NCBI RefSeq assembly: GCF_000003605.2
Contig: NW_003105103.1
Coordinates: 81,198 to 108,807 of the forward strand
DNA length: 27,610 nt
From: Saccoglossus kowalevskii
Taxonomy: Eukaryota; Hemichordata; Enteropneusta; Harrimaniidae
Direction of reading: 5' to 3'
Positions within the stretch are counted from its first letter, which is position 1; every line of letters starts with the position of its first letter. The translations under genes were made by a program, and so were the position numbers. This document shows, one piece after another, positions 9,342-21,165 of this stretch. The notes below the pieces were generated by a model, which was not told where the DNA came from, did not search any database, and worked only from the letters and a program-made list of their open reading frames with translations.

Positions 9342-12300
9342 CTGTAATATACAAGACATAATTCAATGTTTGTATATACGCAATATGTTAATTGTTTGAT
9401 ACATGTGATTGGATTTTCAACCAAATTTATGTTTTGCGTCTATTAAATTCCTATTAAATATAATGGTCAAATATTTGTCTCAATAGAGAATTTCATAACA
9501 TTATTATTATGGTTCACACCACTGAATGGTATACATCTCAAACAATATCAGTATATGCATGTACTGCATTTATAGCAGCGATACAAAAACTTCAGACTGG
9601 TTGAGAACAACTACTCAGTAAACTCCATAAGAATATTGACTGAAAGATTTTTTGGTACTGATATCAATAGAAGTGCAATAATTTTGCAGATTATTGATAA
9701 TAAGCATTGGTGACCTTAACTGCAAATGCACAAGATTGAATGTCATGCCTAGTATAAAAGAGCATACGATTTCAATTTTAAGCATATTTCTGTAAAATTT
9801 CTGTCAGACATTCAGAGTTGGGCATGCGTTAAGAAGGTTATTACCTAATATCACTTATATCATAGTGCTGACTGATAATCATGGCATCGTGGGCTACATG
9901 TATAATACTATCCAGTCATCTTTGCTTTGCCCACAATGTCACTCATATCAACCAGCTCTAGAAACAAATGCCATCAGGTGATAACCTCATATATACTGTT
10001 CAGGTACAAGACTGATAAGATCAAGACTTTTACAACCAATGTTCAATTTAGAAAAATATAAGTATAATTATGTATTGAGAAAGAGTTGTGAAAGATATTT
10101 TTTTTTCACAAGATTTCAGTTTAAACAGTTTTATTTTAGGAAATCACAATCTCAATGGTAACCTGAGATAATTACTGATAGTTACTACTGTACCTAACCT
10201 ATCAGGGTCAGAATCTACCCTGGCAATCAAATTTATTTTTAGATTTTCGGTCAAGAGCTGTAACCAATAGCCAATAGGAAATTATTTAGTAGTGTGTCCA
10301 CCAGGTGGTTGTAAGTAAACTTTATTGACATTGTACCCTCTTTAGGGTATTAAATTGATTACAATAAAATAAATATGTAAATATGTTTTTAGAAAAAACA
10401 TAAACAATTAAAAATAAATGATCAGATAAAGAAAAGTAAAATACAGTAATTACTAAAATAGCTAAATAATAGAAAAAAAAAATTAAAATAGTATCAGAAT
10501 ATATATGTATAATGTAAATATTATGAGGCAGCTGGTGTAGTAAGTTTCATGTTTTCTTCTCTTAAGTTAAAGCACCGATAAATGAATTTACCAAGTTTGA
10601 TCCGTGTGTTTTCATTTTTGCTTTCTAGAATTTTTATTAAAAACAAATTTGATAAATGTTTGCGTTGCCAGTTTTTTTTGAAAAATTCATTTTTGATGTT
10701 TTTGTAGCATGGGCAGTGAAGAAGGAAATGTTCTTCATCCTCAATTAGTTGAGTGTTGCAATTTGGCATTTCCTTTCTGCTACGTTTATATTTTGATGCA
10801 TTCCAGTCTCAATCTTAAGAGTGTGTGCACTAATTCTGAGTTTTGTCATGGCTGATCTGTGGTATGGATTTTTTACAACTAGATATTTTTCGAAGGAGGT
10901 GTCCTTTTCGAGTTGCCTATATGTGCAGAGTTTATTTTGATGATTAATTCCTTTGTTATCATCATGCAATAAATCAAATTATGTATTATCTATTTATAGA
11001 AAAACACATACAAAATGTTAACAAGTAACAAGTTTATAATGTAAAAGATTCTATGAAATAAAATACCTGATGTGCACAGAATGTGGCAGCTTCTGATGCA
11101 GCCAGTTTTGCCATGGCAGACTCCTAAAGTAAAAATATGTAGAGAATTGAGAACACGAGGAAAGAAACAAATTTTAGTGGTGAAAATTAAACCATACAAT
11201 TGTTAAAACTGATGATTCTCAACTAAGTGACCAACCTTTGTGTATGGTTTGCCAGCATCCTTCAACATAGCAGCTTTCCATGTGAGTAGTCTTGCACTTT
11301 CCAGCCTCGTCTCCATATCTGCTAGCTTCATCTGTATGGCTTGTAACTTAGCAATTGGCCTTCCAAACGACTCTCTTTTCAATGCATACTCTACTGCACA
11401 TTCCAAAGACGCCTGTGTGGGAAAATTTCATTTGATTTTTAAATGCATATTTTTCATTGTTACGTCTGTCCTGGTGGGAATAAACTTTTTTGCCAGAATG
11501 TTTTTTATATATTGTTTGCATGTTAATTGCATCGAATGATTCCAAGAGCTTTACAACTTCAAATGATTTCTAATTGGTCAATTGGTCTAGCATGGTGATA
11601 GGTAAAGTGAAAAATTAAAGTAAAGAAGTAATAACCTGTGCAATGCCCAATGCTTGTGAGGCAATACCAATCCTACCATCATCCAATGTCATCTGTCGGT
11701 AAAAGATAGATATATAAATACCATTAGATCTATAACATTATATAAGTTTTATAACATTTGTCACCTTTTCAATACATTTTCCCTCTTTTAACTACCAGGT
11801 CAGAGGTGAACAGTGGACCAGGGTACACTATCGCCCTAGCAACCATAGCGTGGGAAATTCTACATTGTGGAACGGCGAGTTGAACCTAAAAATTGAAGTG
11901 ATAATATTGACTATCTCACCACCGGATTTGTTACTGTGAAACTTTTGTTTTTGATTTGAGACTGCCAGAACCACTGTTGGCTGAATATAGTTATTGACAC
12001 AGACATCTATCACATCAACCTCCACAACTACTGAAGTTTTACCCCCATCTGTTATGATGCATACAATATTGTAATAGTTCCATATAACGACAAATGAGGA
12101 ACTAATATGTGTTACTAAAAGACGATCAATGGCATTATGAAAATAACAATAGGTTGCAAAAAAGCTGCTGATAAATCCCTAAAAAATAACAAATTATGAA
12201 ATGGCTGTGTGTTGATCATTCTTTTTCACTCACCATAGCAATTTTAAAACCAAATCCAGGCTCCCCAAGTAAGTGATCTTTTGGTATTTTAGCATCTTCA

Positions 12301-15300
12301 TATATTAGGTATGTTGTGGAGGATGCCCGGATTCCAAGTTTGTCCTCTTTCTTCCCTAGTGAAAGCCCTTCCATGGGCTTGGGTGTGATGAATGCACTGA
12401 TGCCCTGTAAACATATATGAAAAAAAAAAAGTTTATTCATCAAGAACTTAAAGGAACACATTAAACAAAAATTGATGTAATGCACAAGTTGAAATATGCA
12501 AGTCAAGCTAAAATTAGGAAATTAATTATCAAATTTTTGTGTTATTAGAACCCATCACCAACAGTAGCCTGACAAGATCGCGCGAGTTGCACTCTCCACG
12601 CTGCTTGAAACCCAACACACGACTGACAGAACAATGTAGTTTTTCACAATCAAGTTGCAGGAACGTCAAATAGTGACAGCCATCAAAGAGTAATCATTCA
12701 TGGCAGAGTTTATTTGTTTGTTGACATAATGTGTGATGAGTTGCTGGGAAATTTCCATCTCGTTAAAAAAAAGTCTGATTTGACATGACTTTGATTGACG
12801 GTGTTACAATGACCACCAAAATGAATATTCATTGAAACTCATAGCAAGATGGCATGAACTTTGCAAATTTGCTGTATTGATCTTGCTGTTGAGACATACA
12901 CTACTCGGACAGGCGTGGGGTCGAATTTCGTTCGACCGACGAGGGCACCACTCACACCTACAAGTCAGGCTAATCCAACAGAAGTGTACATACACTAAAA
13001 ATGGAACAATTGTATGCTCAATAATTAAAATAAAACTTTTGTATGAGCTACAAACAAATGCAGAAATCTTGAGAATATCCTAACAACCGGTGCATAGTTC
13101 ATGTCAATACATCCACATACTGCCTGAGCGAATATGTATTATCATTATTATATATCATATACATACAATAATTCAATAGGAGATACATGTAGGAGTCAAC
13201 AATATGTCAACAAAAAACATTTTTCTCTGTATTAAAGAAAACTTTTGTTCAGGAACAACATTTAATTTCCATTCTGCATCCAATGTGAACAAAGGAAGGT
13301 GTACAAATTTTATGTAAATAAACTAGAACATGTTAATAGTTATTGACATAGTTTATCCCCAAATAAAGAACATTTCAAACAGGTGCAAATACGCTTTGAA
13401 GTTACTGTAATAAAATTATTTGGAATGCTGAATCATAATAATTGTTATTATATGTTTAATAGGGTATAACATATTATTATTAATCAAGATGGAGGAAATG
13501 GGGTTACTGTTAATTAAAAAATAGTCAAATAATAATACATTAAGTCCCATTTCTATATTACTAAATACTCTTGTTACTGGGCTAATTCCCAAAGTTCTAA
13601 ATTTTGTTTTGCTATATAGTTAACTCCTATTACATGTATCAAAAGTACATATGCAACAGAGGCAAATGTTAGTAAACAAATTATGTTATTGTACACACTG
13701 ACTCATGTACACATATACTACTTAGTGAGCAGGTCATTTACATATTAAATACTGTAGAATACTTTATTTTCGCTGGAATTAATTTTCACTGAAAAGGCTT
13801 TATGGGCGTTTTGCTTGGAATTTATTTTCACTGATTTTTCATGAGTTTAATGTGAAATACAGGAAAAAAAGTATATTCGCTGGATTTTATTTTCACGGAA
13901 TCATCCCTTCAGCGAAAATAGCGAAAATAAATTCCAAGCGAAAATAAAGTATTCTACAGTAAATGCACTACTAATATAGGCATTACGGTATGTGGACTAA
14001 TAGACACAGCACCACATTCCTACAACTAGACTGTGATTTACCTTGTGTTTGAGAGACTTGTCTGTGGTTGCAAACACAACAGCGGCTTCTGCTTCAAAGC
14101 CATTGGTTATCCAGGCTTTGGTTCCATTCAGCACCCACTGATCATTCTCCAGTCTGGCTGTCGTTGAGGCAGCACCAGCATCACTTCCATTACCTAGTGT
14201 TTTGGCATTTACATAACCATTAAATGAGTCATTAATGTAGTATGGATATTCTGGTATCTATGCAAGTATATCAGAATATCTATGGAAATAAGAGACGTAT
14301 ACTTTTATTGAAAAAGACCAAGCAATTAAGCAACATAGATGCTTTCAAATGAAAAAGCTCCACAAATGTGGGAGAACCAATTTCATTATCTAGATATCCA
14401 ACTTTTCATCAGTAAAGGATTATGGGTAAATTATGACATGATAGCTACTTTTGTGAAAAATTGAGAGAACAATTTCCATCCCATAAACTGCATCAATGCT
14501 TTTAGAAGAGCTTTTTGTCACTCTCTAGCTATTCGCAAAAGGCAACCCCTACCCACTAATTGCACTATAATTTCAGATAAACAAAATTACTATAACAATA
14601 ATTATGGCCAATAAACCCATTGCATTGTCATGCAAATGTATTTCCATTATTTATAATAGGCATCTAGGGAAATCTCTCTTGGGGTTGGGGTGGGGGTGGG
14701 TCGGTTGGATGGTGAGTGGTTTAAAGTCAAATCTGGGGATTGTTGTGTCATTTACCTGGTTCACTAAGTCCAAAGCATCCAACTCTATCTCCATTTACAA
14801 ATGGTGTTACATATTTTTCTTTTTGAGCCTCTGTACCATAATATAACAATGGACCAAGATAAAGACTCTATAATAGGGAAACAAATATTTCTTCACATCA
14901 CACACAATGCATCATATTATAGACACAGATGCCTTACAACAGCTGAGAATTCTTCTCACTTAAAGCTACGCTTGAACTTTCAAGAGAACATTTTAGGTTA
15001 TTGATATGTTAATAAATTCTACTGTATCTAAATGTAATTTAGTGTGAAAAGCTAGAATACCGACAGTGTGTAAAAGACACGTTGCATGTATTTCCTGCCA
15101 TCATTTTTTCTCTCAGTATTTTCACATGTCAAACCCAGATCAGATCATCTATGGCACCATGCAAATAACTCACATTATTTACACTCATAATAACACCACA
15201 TGAAGCACAGCCTCGACTAATCTCCTCTATGGCTATTGCATAAGCTAAGTAATCTAATCCAGTACCGCCATATTTTTCTGGGACATCTATCGCCATCAGG

Positions 15301-17821
15301 CCAAGTTCACCCATCTTTTTAATCTGAAGAAAGACAAAATGTTACAGAATAAAGCTGCATAAGTTGCGTTAATTGGCAGTGGAATATGACATTTAGCAGG
15401 CGAGAATAACAAGAAATCATTTATGACAATGATAATCACTTTTAAATTTTAGATTTAAAGATTTTATGAAAAGGTAAAACCAGCTAAAAGAAGCTTGGGA
15501 GTTAAGTTTTACTCAGATTTTAGAATATTTAGAAGAGAAAAATGTTTTCATCATTATTTTTTTATTTTTGCAATATGGTTACACTCACAACAATTCTCGT
15601 CTTTGTAAAGATCCCAATGAAGTACACCGCTACAATATTTTGGGGTTTTTCTGACTCACAAAAATAAGTCTTTTGTGAAAATATAGCATGAGAATGTCTG
15701 TCATCACCAAAGGACAAGAACAACCCCAGACAAAATGCACATATTTTTTTTTTTATGAACCTTTTTTTGTTAAAATATATATTGGGCCATATAATGTGCA
15801 GTTTACCTGTTCTACTGGATACCTGTGTTCTTTGTCCATTATAGCAGCTACTGGTTTAAGCTCATTGTCAGCAAAATCTCTGCAAGTCTTCCGAAGCATT
15901 TCATGTGTTTCCGGCAGACTGGCCATGGAATGTACACTGCGATGTGTGTGACATCCTAGAAATTGTAATATAAGAATGATACTTAAAACGATACTACTTG
16001 AGATCTACATATATTGTACTAAATCAGTGCACCACATGTTACTACATGTACCATGAAATTCATGCCTTCACTTTTATGTAGATGCAATACTTGATTTATT
16101 AAAAGCATGTAAATCAACAGTTGCATTTATTGTACTAAATATTGAAATGACTTTTTACAACTATAGGCGCATACATTGCATTTCGGTATGCACCTGTGCT
16201 ATTAATAGAGAGACTTCTATACATACACATGGTTTAGATCTGAAACACCTGGGTTCTTATGCAAGTGAAACATATATTATTTTTAGAAACTTAATTTTTT
16301 GAACATTACTGGGCCTGCATGGTGGTCGCGCAGTGTTTGATCAAATGCCTTGCTTGTTTACATATAATTCAAACATGTACTGCATGGCAACCATCGCCTT
16401 TCAAATTTATTCTGATTATTTTTTTAGTTTTCAATGCTAAGTAAAATTGCATGTGTGATCCGCTCTCTAAAGAATGCACTACCTAACAAGCTTTTGTAGA
16501 ATGTCATCAGGATGAATCAAATAAATATTTTCCTTGTAAGGAACAAAAATCCTCTCACTACTATTTATAGTGGCATGTACTAGTAACATCCACCAACAGA
16601 ACTAAACACTTAAAAGCCCAGGTATACTATAAATAGGCTCCTAAACAATAGGGATTATTTCCTTGCTCGTCACGCTGTAGTAAACAGCTCCAGTCAATCT
16701 CTGAGTTTCTCAAACTTACAAGTCGATTATGTCATGCCAAAGTAGATGCATGTGACTATGAATATCACAGCAGTGACTGTGTATAGTATTTATGAAAATA
16801 AATAGTGTACGAGCTGAGATTTTGGGGGATAAAAGTAAAAAACACGAACCGGGAAAAGGGACGCACTACTAATCTTGAATAATTAACTACTGTCAATCAA
16901 AGTCATGTGATGTTGAACCGCTGAAACAGGATGCGTCTCAGGCTATGCAGGTGATTAACAACACTCGTTAGCATAGCCACACCTCCAATTCACACTTGCC
17001 CAGGGCAAGTGAATTGGGCCTTTAAATAAGAAATAGAAACACTGGGTCAACAGTTATTATTATTTTGGGAAGTAATCAAAATATTGATTTTATGCAAATG
17101 CTTAGAAAGAATCATTCATATGCAAATTAGCTATGATCACCAATGTTGTATTTTCTATTTTCATTTATTTATTTATATGTTGCAAATGACTTGCACTTAG
17201 TTGTATTAGGGAGAAGAACTCTGAACACCAACTTAGATCATTTTTTTTTTACTTTTAGTAACCCAGCTTAAATTTAATTTTTTATATTTGTAGTTACCGG
17301 TGAATAATGATTATGTTCTCATGAAAACCGAGGAAATTTAAAAAAAAAGATAAAATAATCCTAATTGTTTTTTTTTTTAGCCTCAGTTTACTGAAAGTGA
17401 AAACAATCTATTGGGATACATATATTGCTTTTGTTGTGTGAATTGCGAATTCACTGTCAATTATATTACAAATAAAAAAAAATACAAACATAAAACAAAA
17501 TGTTGACCTATAACATACGGCTGTGGTTTCGCGTTGTTTTTGAACAACGCATGACTTATCTCTGTGTACATGTTTGTTGTTCCGGCCACTGGTCCAGGAA
17601 CGCCGCGGAAGAACGCATATGTACGTACGTGCCCTGTGACTCCTTGTCAGGTACATGTAAACACACTATTGGAATAAATCAATCGACTGTCATACATTGT
17701 AGTAAAGAACAAACAATTGTCAACTCGAGTACCAGTATGAATATTGTCACTAACCCATAATTCGCTGAGAAACAGCATAATAATGTCTCGCGTTACACAA
17801 ACCACCTCGCAGAGCAGCCAT
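9180..17821 (-). CDS. ACADS: Short-chain specific acyl-CoA dehydrogenase, mitochondrial
   Basis: This FAD enzyme of the mitochondrial matrix catalyses the first step of beta-oxidation on butyryl-CoA-sized substrates and passes electrons to ETF. Ten exons join without frame error into 417 residues (human about 412, also ten exons): 17821-17755, 15955-15807, 15323-15174, 14867-14756, 14193-14042, 12404-12234, 11692-11636, 11412-11236, 11123-11067 and 9341-9180. Exon 1 starts [15 protein letters not shown], a basic presequence without acidic residues. The first family signature, [13 protein letters not shown], spans the exon 4/5 junction. Exon 6 gives [11 protein letters not shown] and [12 protein letters not shown]. 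The second signature, [11 protein letters not shown] followed by ERHYRD, is in exon 10, with [12 protein letters not shown] containing the catalytic base Glu394. All introns are GT..AG. No disabling change is seen. Confidence 0.96.
9342..10317. other. ACADS intron 9, left part
   Basis: AT-rich intron sequence between exon 10 and the LINE relic. Nothing recognised. Confidence 0.6.
10318..10978 (-). mobile_element. 5'-truncated LINE (non-LTR retrotransposon) relic in ACADS intron 9
   Basis: Two minus-strand frames overlap at 10745-10769 and together encode the C-terminal end of a reverse-transcriptase ORF. The first (10969 down) reads [15 protein letters not shown] and [16 protein letters not shown], ending around ERKC. 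The second (10769 down) reads [19 protein letters not shown], then a lysine-rich tail to [13 protein letters not shown], with a stop at about 10521. This is the R-I-S-x-H-x-L-x-I-E-x-G ... C ... EDE-x-HFLLHC-x-Y module that follows the RT domain in several LINE clades. One frameshift separates the two halves. The AT-rich 3'UTR ends at an AATAAA (complement 10321-10326) near 10318. It lies in the same orientation as the host gene and is cut off before any RT motif. Confidence 0.85.
11067..11123 (-). CDS. ACADS: ACADS exon 9
   Basis: Nineteen codons, [19 protein letters not shown], are in phase 0 at both ends. Acceptor CTTTAG, donor GTATTT. Confidence 0.94.
11236..11412 (-). CDS. ACADS: ACADS exon 8
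   Basis: Fifty-nine codons begin [19 protein letters not shown] and end [11 protein letters not shown], within the C-terminal helical domain (acceptor CACAG, donor GTTGGT). Confidence 0.95.
11636..11692 (-). CDS. ACADS: ACADS exon 7
   Basis: Nineteen codons, [19 protein letters not shown], are in phase 0 at both ends. Acceptor GACAG, donor GTTATT (weak but canonical GT). Confidence 0.94.
11693..12233. other. ACADS intron 6
   Basis: A 541-bp intron bounded by GTGAGT and GACAG on the minus strand. No further feature recognised. Confidence 0.8.
12234..12404 (-). CDS. ACADS: ACADS exon 6
   Basis: Fifty-seven codons run [20 protein letters not shown] to FGFKIAM, through the beta-domain. Acceptor TTTACAG, donor GTGAGT. 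The open frame continues into the intron as VSEKE and stops. Confidence 0.95.
12405..13749. other. ACADS intron 5, left part
   Basis: Intron sequence without coding resemblance. The 12555-12975 stretch is richer in G+C than its flanks and has short inverted words at its ends (AGCCTGAC and GTCAGGCT). It may be an old insertion, but the terminal match is only 8 bp. Confidence 0.5.
13750..13961. mobile_element. MITE with 25-bp inverted ends (family copy 1)
   Basis: The ends are exact inverted copies for 25 bp, starting TACTGTAGAATACTTTATTT at 13750 and mirrored to 13961. They continue with one inserted base through GGAATT. The 212-bp interior repeats ATTTTCACTG and TTTTCGCTG words and has no ORF. 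A terminal TA may be the duplicated target. Two diverged relatives are in the SEC14-like gene. Confidence 0.8.
14042..14193 (-). CDS. ACADS: ACADS exon 5
   Basis: Gly completed across the junction is followed by [26 protein letters not shown] and [13 protein letters not shown]. Acceptor CACTAG, donor GTAAAT. Confidence 0.95.
14194..14755. other. ACADS intron 4
   Basis: A 562-bp intron (GTAAAT to CACTAG on the minus strand). A G-rich run (GGGGTTGGGGTGGGGGTGGG) lies at about 14681-14700 on the plus strand and could form a G-quadruplex on the non-transcribed DNA strand. Confidence 0.75.
14756..14867 (-). CDS. ACADS: ACADS exon 4
   Basis: The exon begins [20 protein letters not shown] and ends GCFGLSEP plus one base. 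The donor is GTAAAT. It carries the first half of the FAD/substrate-binding signature. Confidence 0.94.
15174..15323 (-). CDS. ACADS: ACADS exon 3
   Basis: Fifty codons, [20 protein letters not shown] to GVIMSVNN, are in phase 0 at both ends (acceptor TTCTTCAG, donor GTGAGT). Confidence 0.95.
15324..15806. other. ACADS intron 2
   Basis: A 483-bp AT-rich intron; nothing else recognised. Confidence 0.8.
15807..15955 (-). CDS. ACADS: ACADS exon 2
   Basis: The exon reads [21 protein letters not shown] and on to [10 protein letters not shown], the start of the mature enzyme's N-terminal helical domain. Acceptor TTTCTAG, donor GTAAAC. The Met in HSMASLPE is an internal Met, not the start. Confidence 0.93.
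15956..17754. other. ACADS intron 1
   Basis: A 1.8-kb intron separating the presequence exon from the mature-protein exons. It contains the hairpin at 16985-17016 and several A/T homopolymer runs. No coding resemblance. Confidence 0.75.
16985..17016. repeat. Near-perfect hairpin in ACADS intron 1
   Basis: CCAATTCAC and TTGCCC on the left pair with GGGCAAGTGAATTGG on the right, with one bulged AC dinucleotide and almost no loop. No function can be read from it. Confidence 0.65.
17755..17821 (-). CDS. ACADS: ACADS exon 1 (start codon and mitochondrial presequence)
   Basis: ATG at 17821-17819 opens 22 codons plus one base, rich in Arg, Ala and Tyr with no acidic residue. The donor reads G|GTTAGTG. 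The phase-1 end fits exon 2 exactly and forms Gly23. This exon is not conserved enough to be found by similarity alone; it is placed by frame, splice phase and presequence character. Confidence 0.85.
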
Positions 17822-20800
17822 TTTGCTTTTAGTTCATGACCTAGTTTAGACTTGTTCCAAAACAATTTATTGACAATTCACGTATTCAATGTTTTATAAA
17901 ATTTTAATTGATATTTATAATACATAATATAAATTCATAAAAATAACACACTCGTAAGTTGACATAACAAAGTAATCAGCTTACAATAAAATACTTTCGC
18001 ATTTGTTGTTATGCAACATGAAGTAGACGAGGCTGAAGATATATGTCAAATTAGGGTCAGGAGCCCGTCAGGAGGTCAGTGGCGGAGCATGTGTTAGAGG
18101 TTGTTTTCTGTGGTTAAACTAGTAGTGCAGAACCAGTATCATTTGTATGGACTAAACATATAGAATAAAGCTGGTGTGTTGAACTACAACAAAGTGTTAA
18201 CCAAAACAGAATTTAAATGAAAATAGAGGGCGCTCATTGTTCGACTTGTATCGCGTATAATTTAGAATCGTCTGCTACAGATAAGGACATGACGTCGCCC
18301 ACTGACTGTTGATAATGTATGGTGTGGATAAATTGTTAATGCTGCTGTCCTCGGGGATATATAACTTGCTAGAAGGTATGTGTGCTCCACATGTGTAACG
18401 CCTTCGGAGGCCACTTGGGTAAAACTTGATTACCTAACCTTGACACTGTTTTTCCTTCTTTTTCCCTCTTTCTTTCTTTTTTCTTTCTTTTTTCGAACCA
18501 ATTAAAGGTTAATGGATTTGGTAAAAAAAGCAGTAATTATATTGACCGATATACCAGAGACAATACAATGTTGTACATTCCTACATATTACGATGGAAAT
18601 CGCCCGAGTCCGATGTTTGGTTTTCTATAAACAATCTTAAAGACCGTTGTTTTTTTTAGTTCCCGGGGAGCAGACAGTTTTGTTTACTATTCGCAATTTG
18701 GAATAGCCGGGTCATAAGAGATTGGTACATAAGCTAGACGCACCTCAGCACGAGCGAATTAGCGAAACTGAAAAAAAATGGGGTATTATATATGTAGGTA
18801 AAATACATTTATTTTGGCATGTTGTATTAACCTTTTAAACGTATTTATTGATATTTCAGATATTACTACAGAAACCAGTTTGTGAGGTTTAATTGTTTTT
18901 CAGGTTGCATATAGTTTAACCTTTAGGTGTTTCATTTCATTCGTTATACTATGTATAATAGAAACATGCTGGTTCTAGACTAAACTAAATATAGTATATA
19001 ATATACTAATGCTCATACACATTTAAATAGTTTACTCACCCTACAATTCAAAATAATATATCAGTAAATATATTTTTATTTGAAAGAAAAAAAAAGGCAA
19101 TGTGCTTGCAATTAGTGGGTCAATATCTTGTTAATGCATTAATGCACAGATCAACTTTCTTGTTGTTTCATATAAAAAAAATCACTTTACTGCATTTTTT
19201 TTCAAGAACCCTTGGACCAAAAAAACAGCTGTTTGACATTTTAGCGAAATTGACTCAATCTGTGAATTAACAGAATGTTTAATAAGTATAAAGTGGCAAC
19301 AATCTCATTGTGAGAATATTATTTCTGTTAAATTAGCGACTTCTTAAATTAGTGAATTTACAGATTAGCTAAAATAGCATGCTAGCTAAAAAGACGTGTT
19401 TTACAGTAGTTGTATATAAAATGGCCATGACTAAGATATGCAAAAACTCATTGGTAATACGTTACAAATGGTCTTAACTAGAGCCATTGAAACTTTCTTA
19501 TATGGATTTAAAGCTACTAGTGCAAGGGTTTTCCAGGTGAATGTTTTATAAAATGAACATTCATGCCTTTTCTGAACTCATTATGATTACTTCATTTATT
19601 ATGAGGTTATTATGCACAAAGGCAGTACAGCAAGAGTATAGATCCGACCACGTACTGTGTGAGTGCATACTATGTAGTATCCTCGTAATAACCTTATTAT
19701 TATACATCTTTCCCTCCCAGGAATACATCATGGAAATGTCTAAGTCCAAAATGTTTAGATCAAATTTAGTGAACTTTGTGTGGGGTTCAGTCAAACCCTA
19801 GGGGCAGCCATGTTTGTTTTTATTATTAGAGGGCGCTTACAGACATAATCGTTCCATATTTGTAATTTGTGTTTCCTAATATGTTAGGATGAAAATACCC
19901 AGTGCAATACCACAAAATTACGGCTCTGATTTCCACTGCAATGAAACCAAATATAAAAACATAAAAAACTCAGATATTTCTATAATTAGGTAATTATTTT
20001 TACAGACTATATTAAAATAAAACATTAAATGATTCACACCTTTTTTTGGACACAGAGCAAAAAAAAATTATTTGCAAGGCAGTTGGAGTACACATGATAT
20101 ATAAACAAATGAGGGAGATGATAATGCTAATATTTACTATATGGGGGATGGTTATCTTGAAAGCCAATTGGGAACTAAAAAAAATTATAAAAACGCAAAA
20201 TTCATATTGCTACAAAACAGTGTAAAAATCCCCAACTTAAAGCGAGAGGGTCGTCAACTGTGCATGCAGTAATTGAGTCCCAAGCGACGATAAAAGCACA
20301 CACTAAAAACACAAAGGCTCATGGGTAGACGCTTTTTTGTAAACAATGACACGCTATGGCCAACTGACGCATGCGCAGGTGACGACTTGGTTAAACAATA
20401 ATAACAGTTTCCTGTATGTCAGAAATATGTTCTAATGAGCACTCATTCTGCATATTTGTAGGTGTATTTTCCCATTTATTTATTATTCTGATTAAATTTG
20501 CTATATTTTTCTTATGTTTAACTTAGAACATAAATTTTATGCCATCGGGATATGCACTTAGCAGCAGACAAGGAATAAATATATACCAGTACCTTAAATG
20601 CATTAATTATTCGTTGGTTTTTTAATTTTGCTATTTCACTGAAAAATCCATTAAAAATTAAATCCATGTGAGCATATAAGATAACAATAAATTCATTGTT
20701 TTCACCTAAAGTTCTTGAACTTAAATCCCAGTGAAATTGCTCAAAACATTAAAGTAGCAAAATTACATGTCAGTAAAAATAAATTGTTTTACAGTAGGCT

Positions 20801-21111
20801 CCTTTTAAGGTTGTGTGCTAAGGTCCAAAATGTTATGATCCAACATAAGATAAACACTGGTTCTTACCTTCATGGAATGTGTATATTTATACCTATACAT
20901 GTAACTAGATCAGATTGTCTAATATATAGGGTAATCATTATCAGCCACTTCACAAACATGTGCACTATATCAACAATTGTGGACATTGACGTGTCATCCC
21001 TATCAGTGTGTGGACACGTATTCAATCCACACAGGTGATTTTTGCTGACTGGCAAGCTTTGAATTAATTTACAGTGATTTCTTGAATGTAAAGCAGTTAC
21101 CGGTAGCCATC
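17822..21111. other. Divergent intergenic region between ACADS and the SEC14-like gene
   Basis: This 3.3-kb stretch lies between two head-to-head genes and should hold both promoters. No TATA box stands out upstream of the ACADS ATG. Two TAGAGGGCGC motifs (18224-18233 and 19827-19836) and a pure pyrimidine tract lie here. An acceptor-like TTTACAG at about 21067-21073, just before the SEC14-like ATG, leaves open a 5'UTR intron. No additional gene is recognised. Confidence 0.55.
18449..18494 (+). repeat. 46-nt homopyrimidine tract
   Basis: Only C and T occur from 18449 to 18494 (TTCTTTCTT-type repeats), about 630 bp upstream of the ACADS ATG. Confidence 0.85.
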
Positions 21112-21165
21112 ATGAGTGGTAGAGTTGGTGACTTGAGCCCTAAGCAGGAGCAAAAGCTGAAGGAG
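21112..21165 (+). CDS. SEC14L2: SEC14-like exon 1
   Basis: Eighteen codons, MSGRVGDLSPKQEQKLKE, end in phase 0 at a GTAAAT donor. The leader before the ATG reads GGTAGCCATC. Confidence 0.92.

Noticed and set aside
14604-14846. 80-codon plus-strand open frame
   Set aside because: It overlaps ACADS exon 4 on the opposite strand and includes the G-rich intron run; no resemblance.
9180-17821. ACADS as a pseudogene
   Set aside because: Ten exons keep frame, phases, splice sites, both signatures, the catalytic Glu and a presequence; nothing is broken.
19180-19410. Possible MITE with TTTTAGC-type inverted arms
   Set aside because: Words such as TTAACAGAA and TTCTGTTAA face each other, but the ends do not align well enough by eye to define an element.
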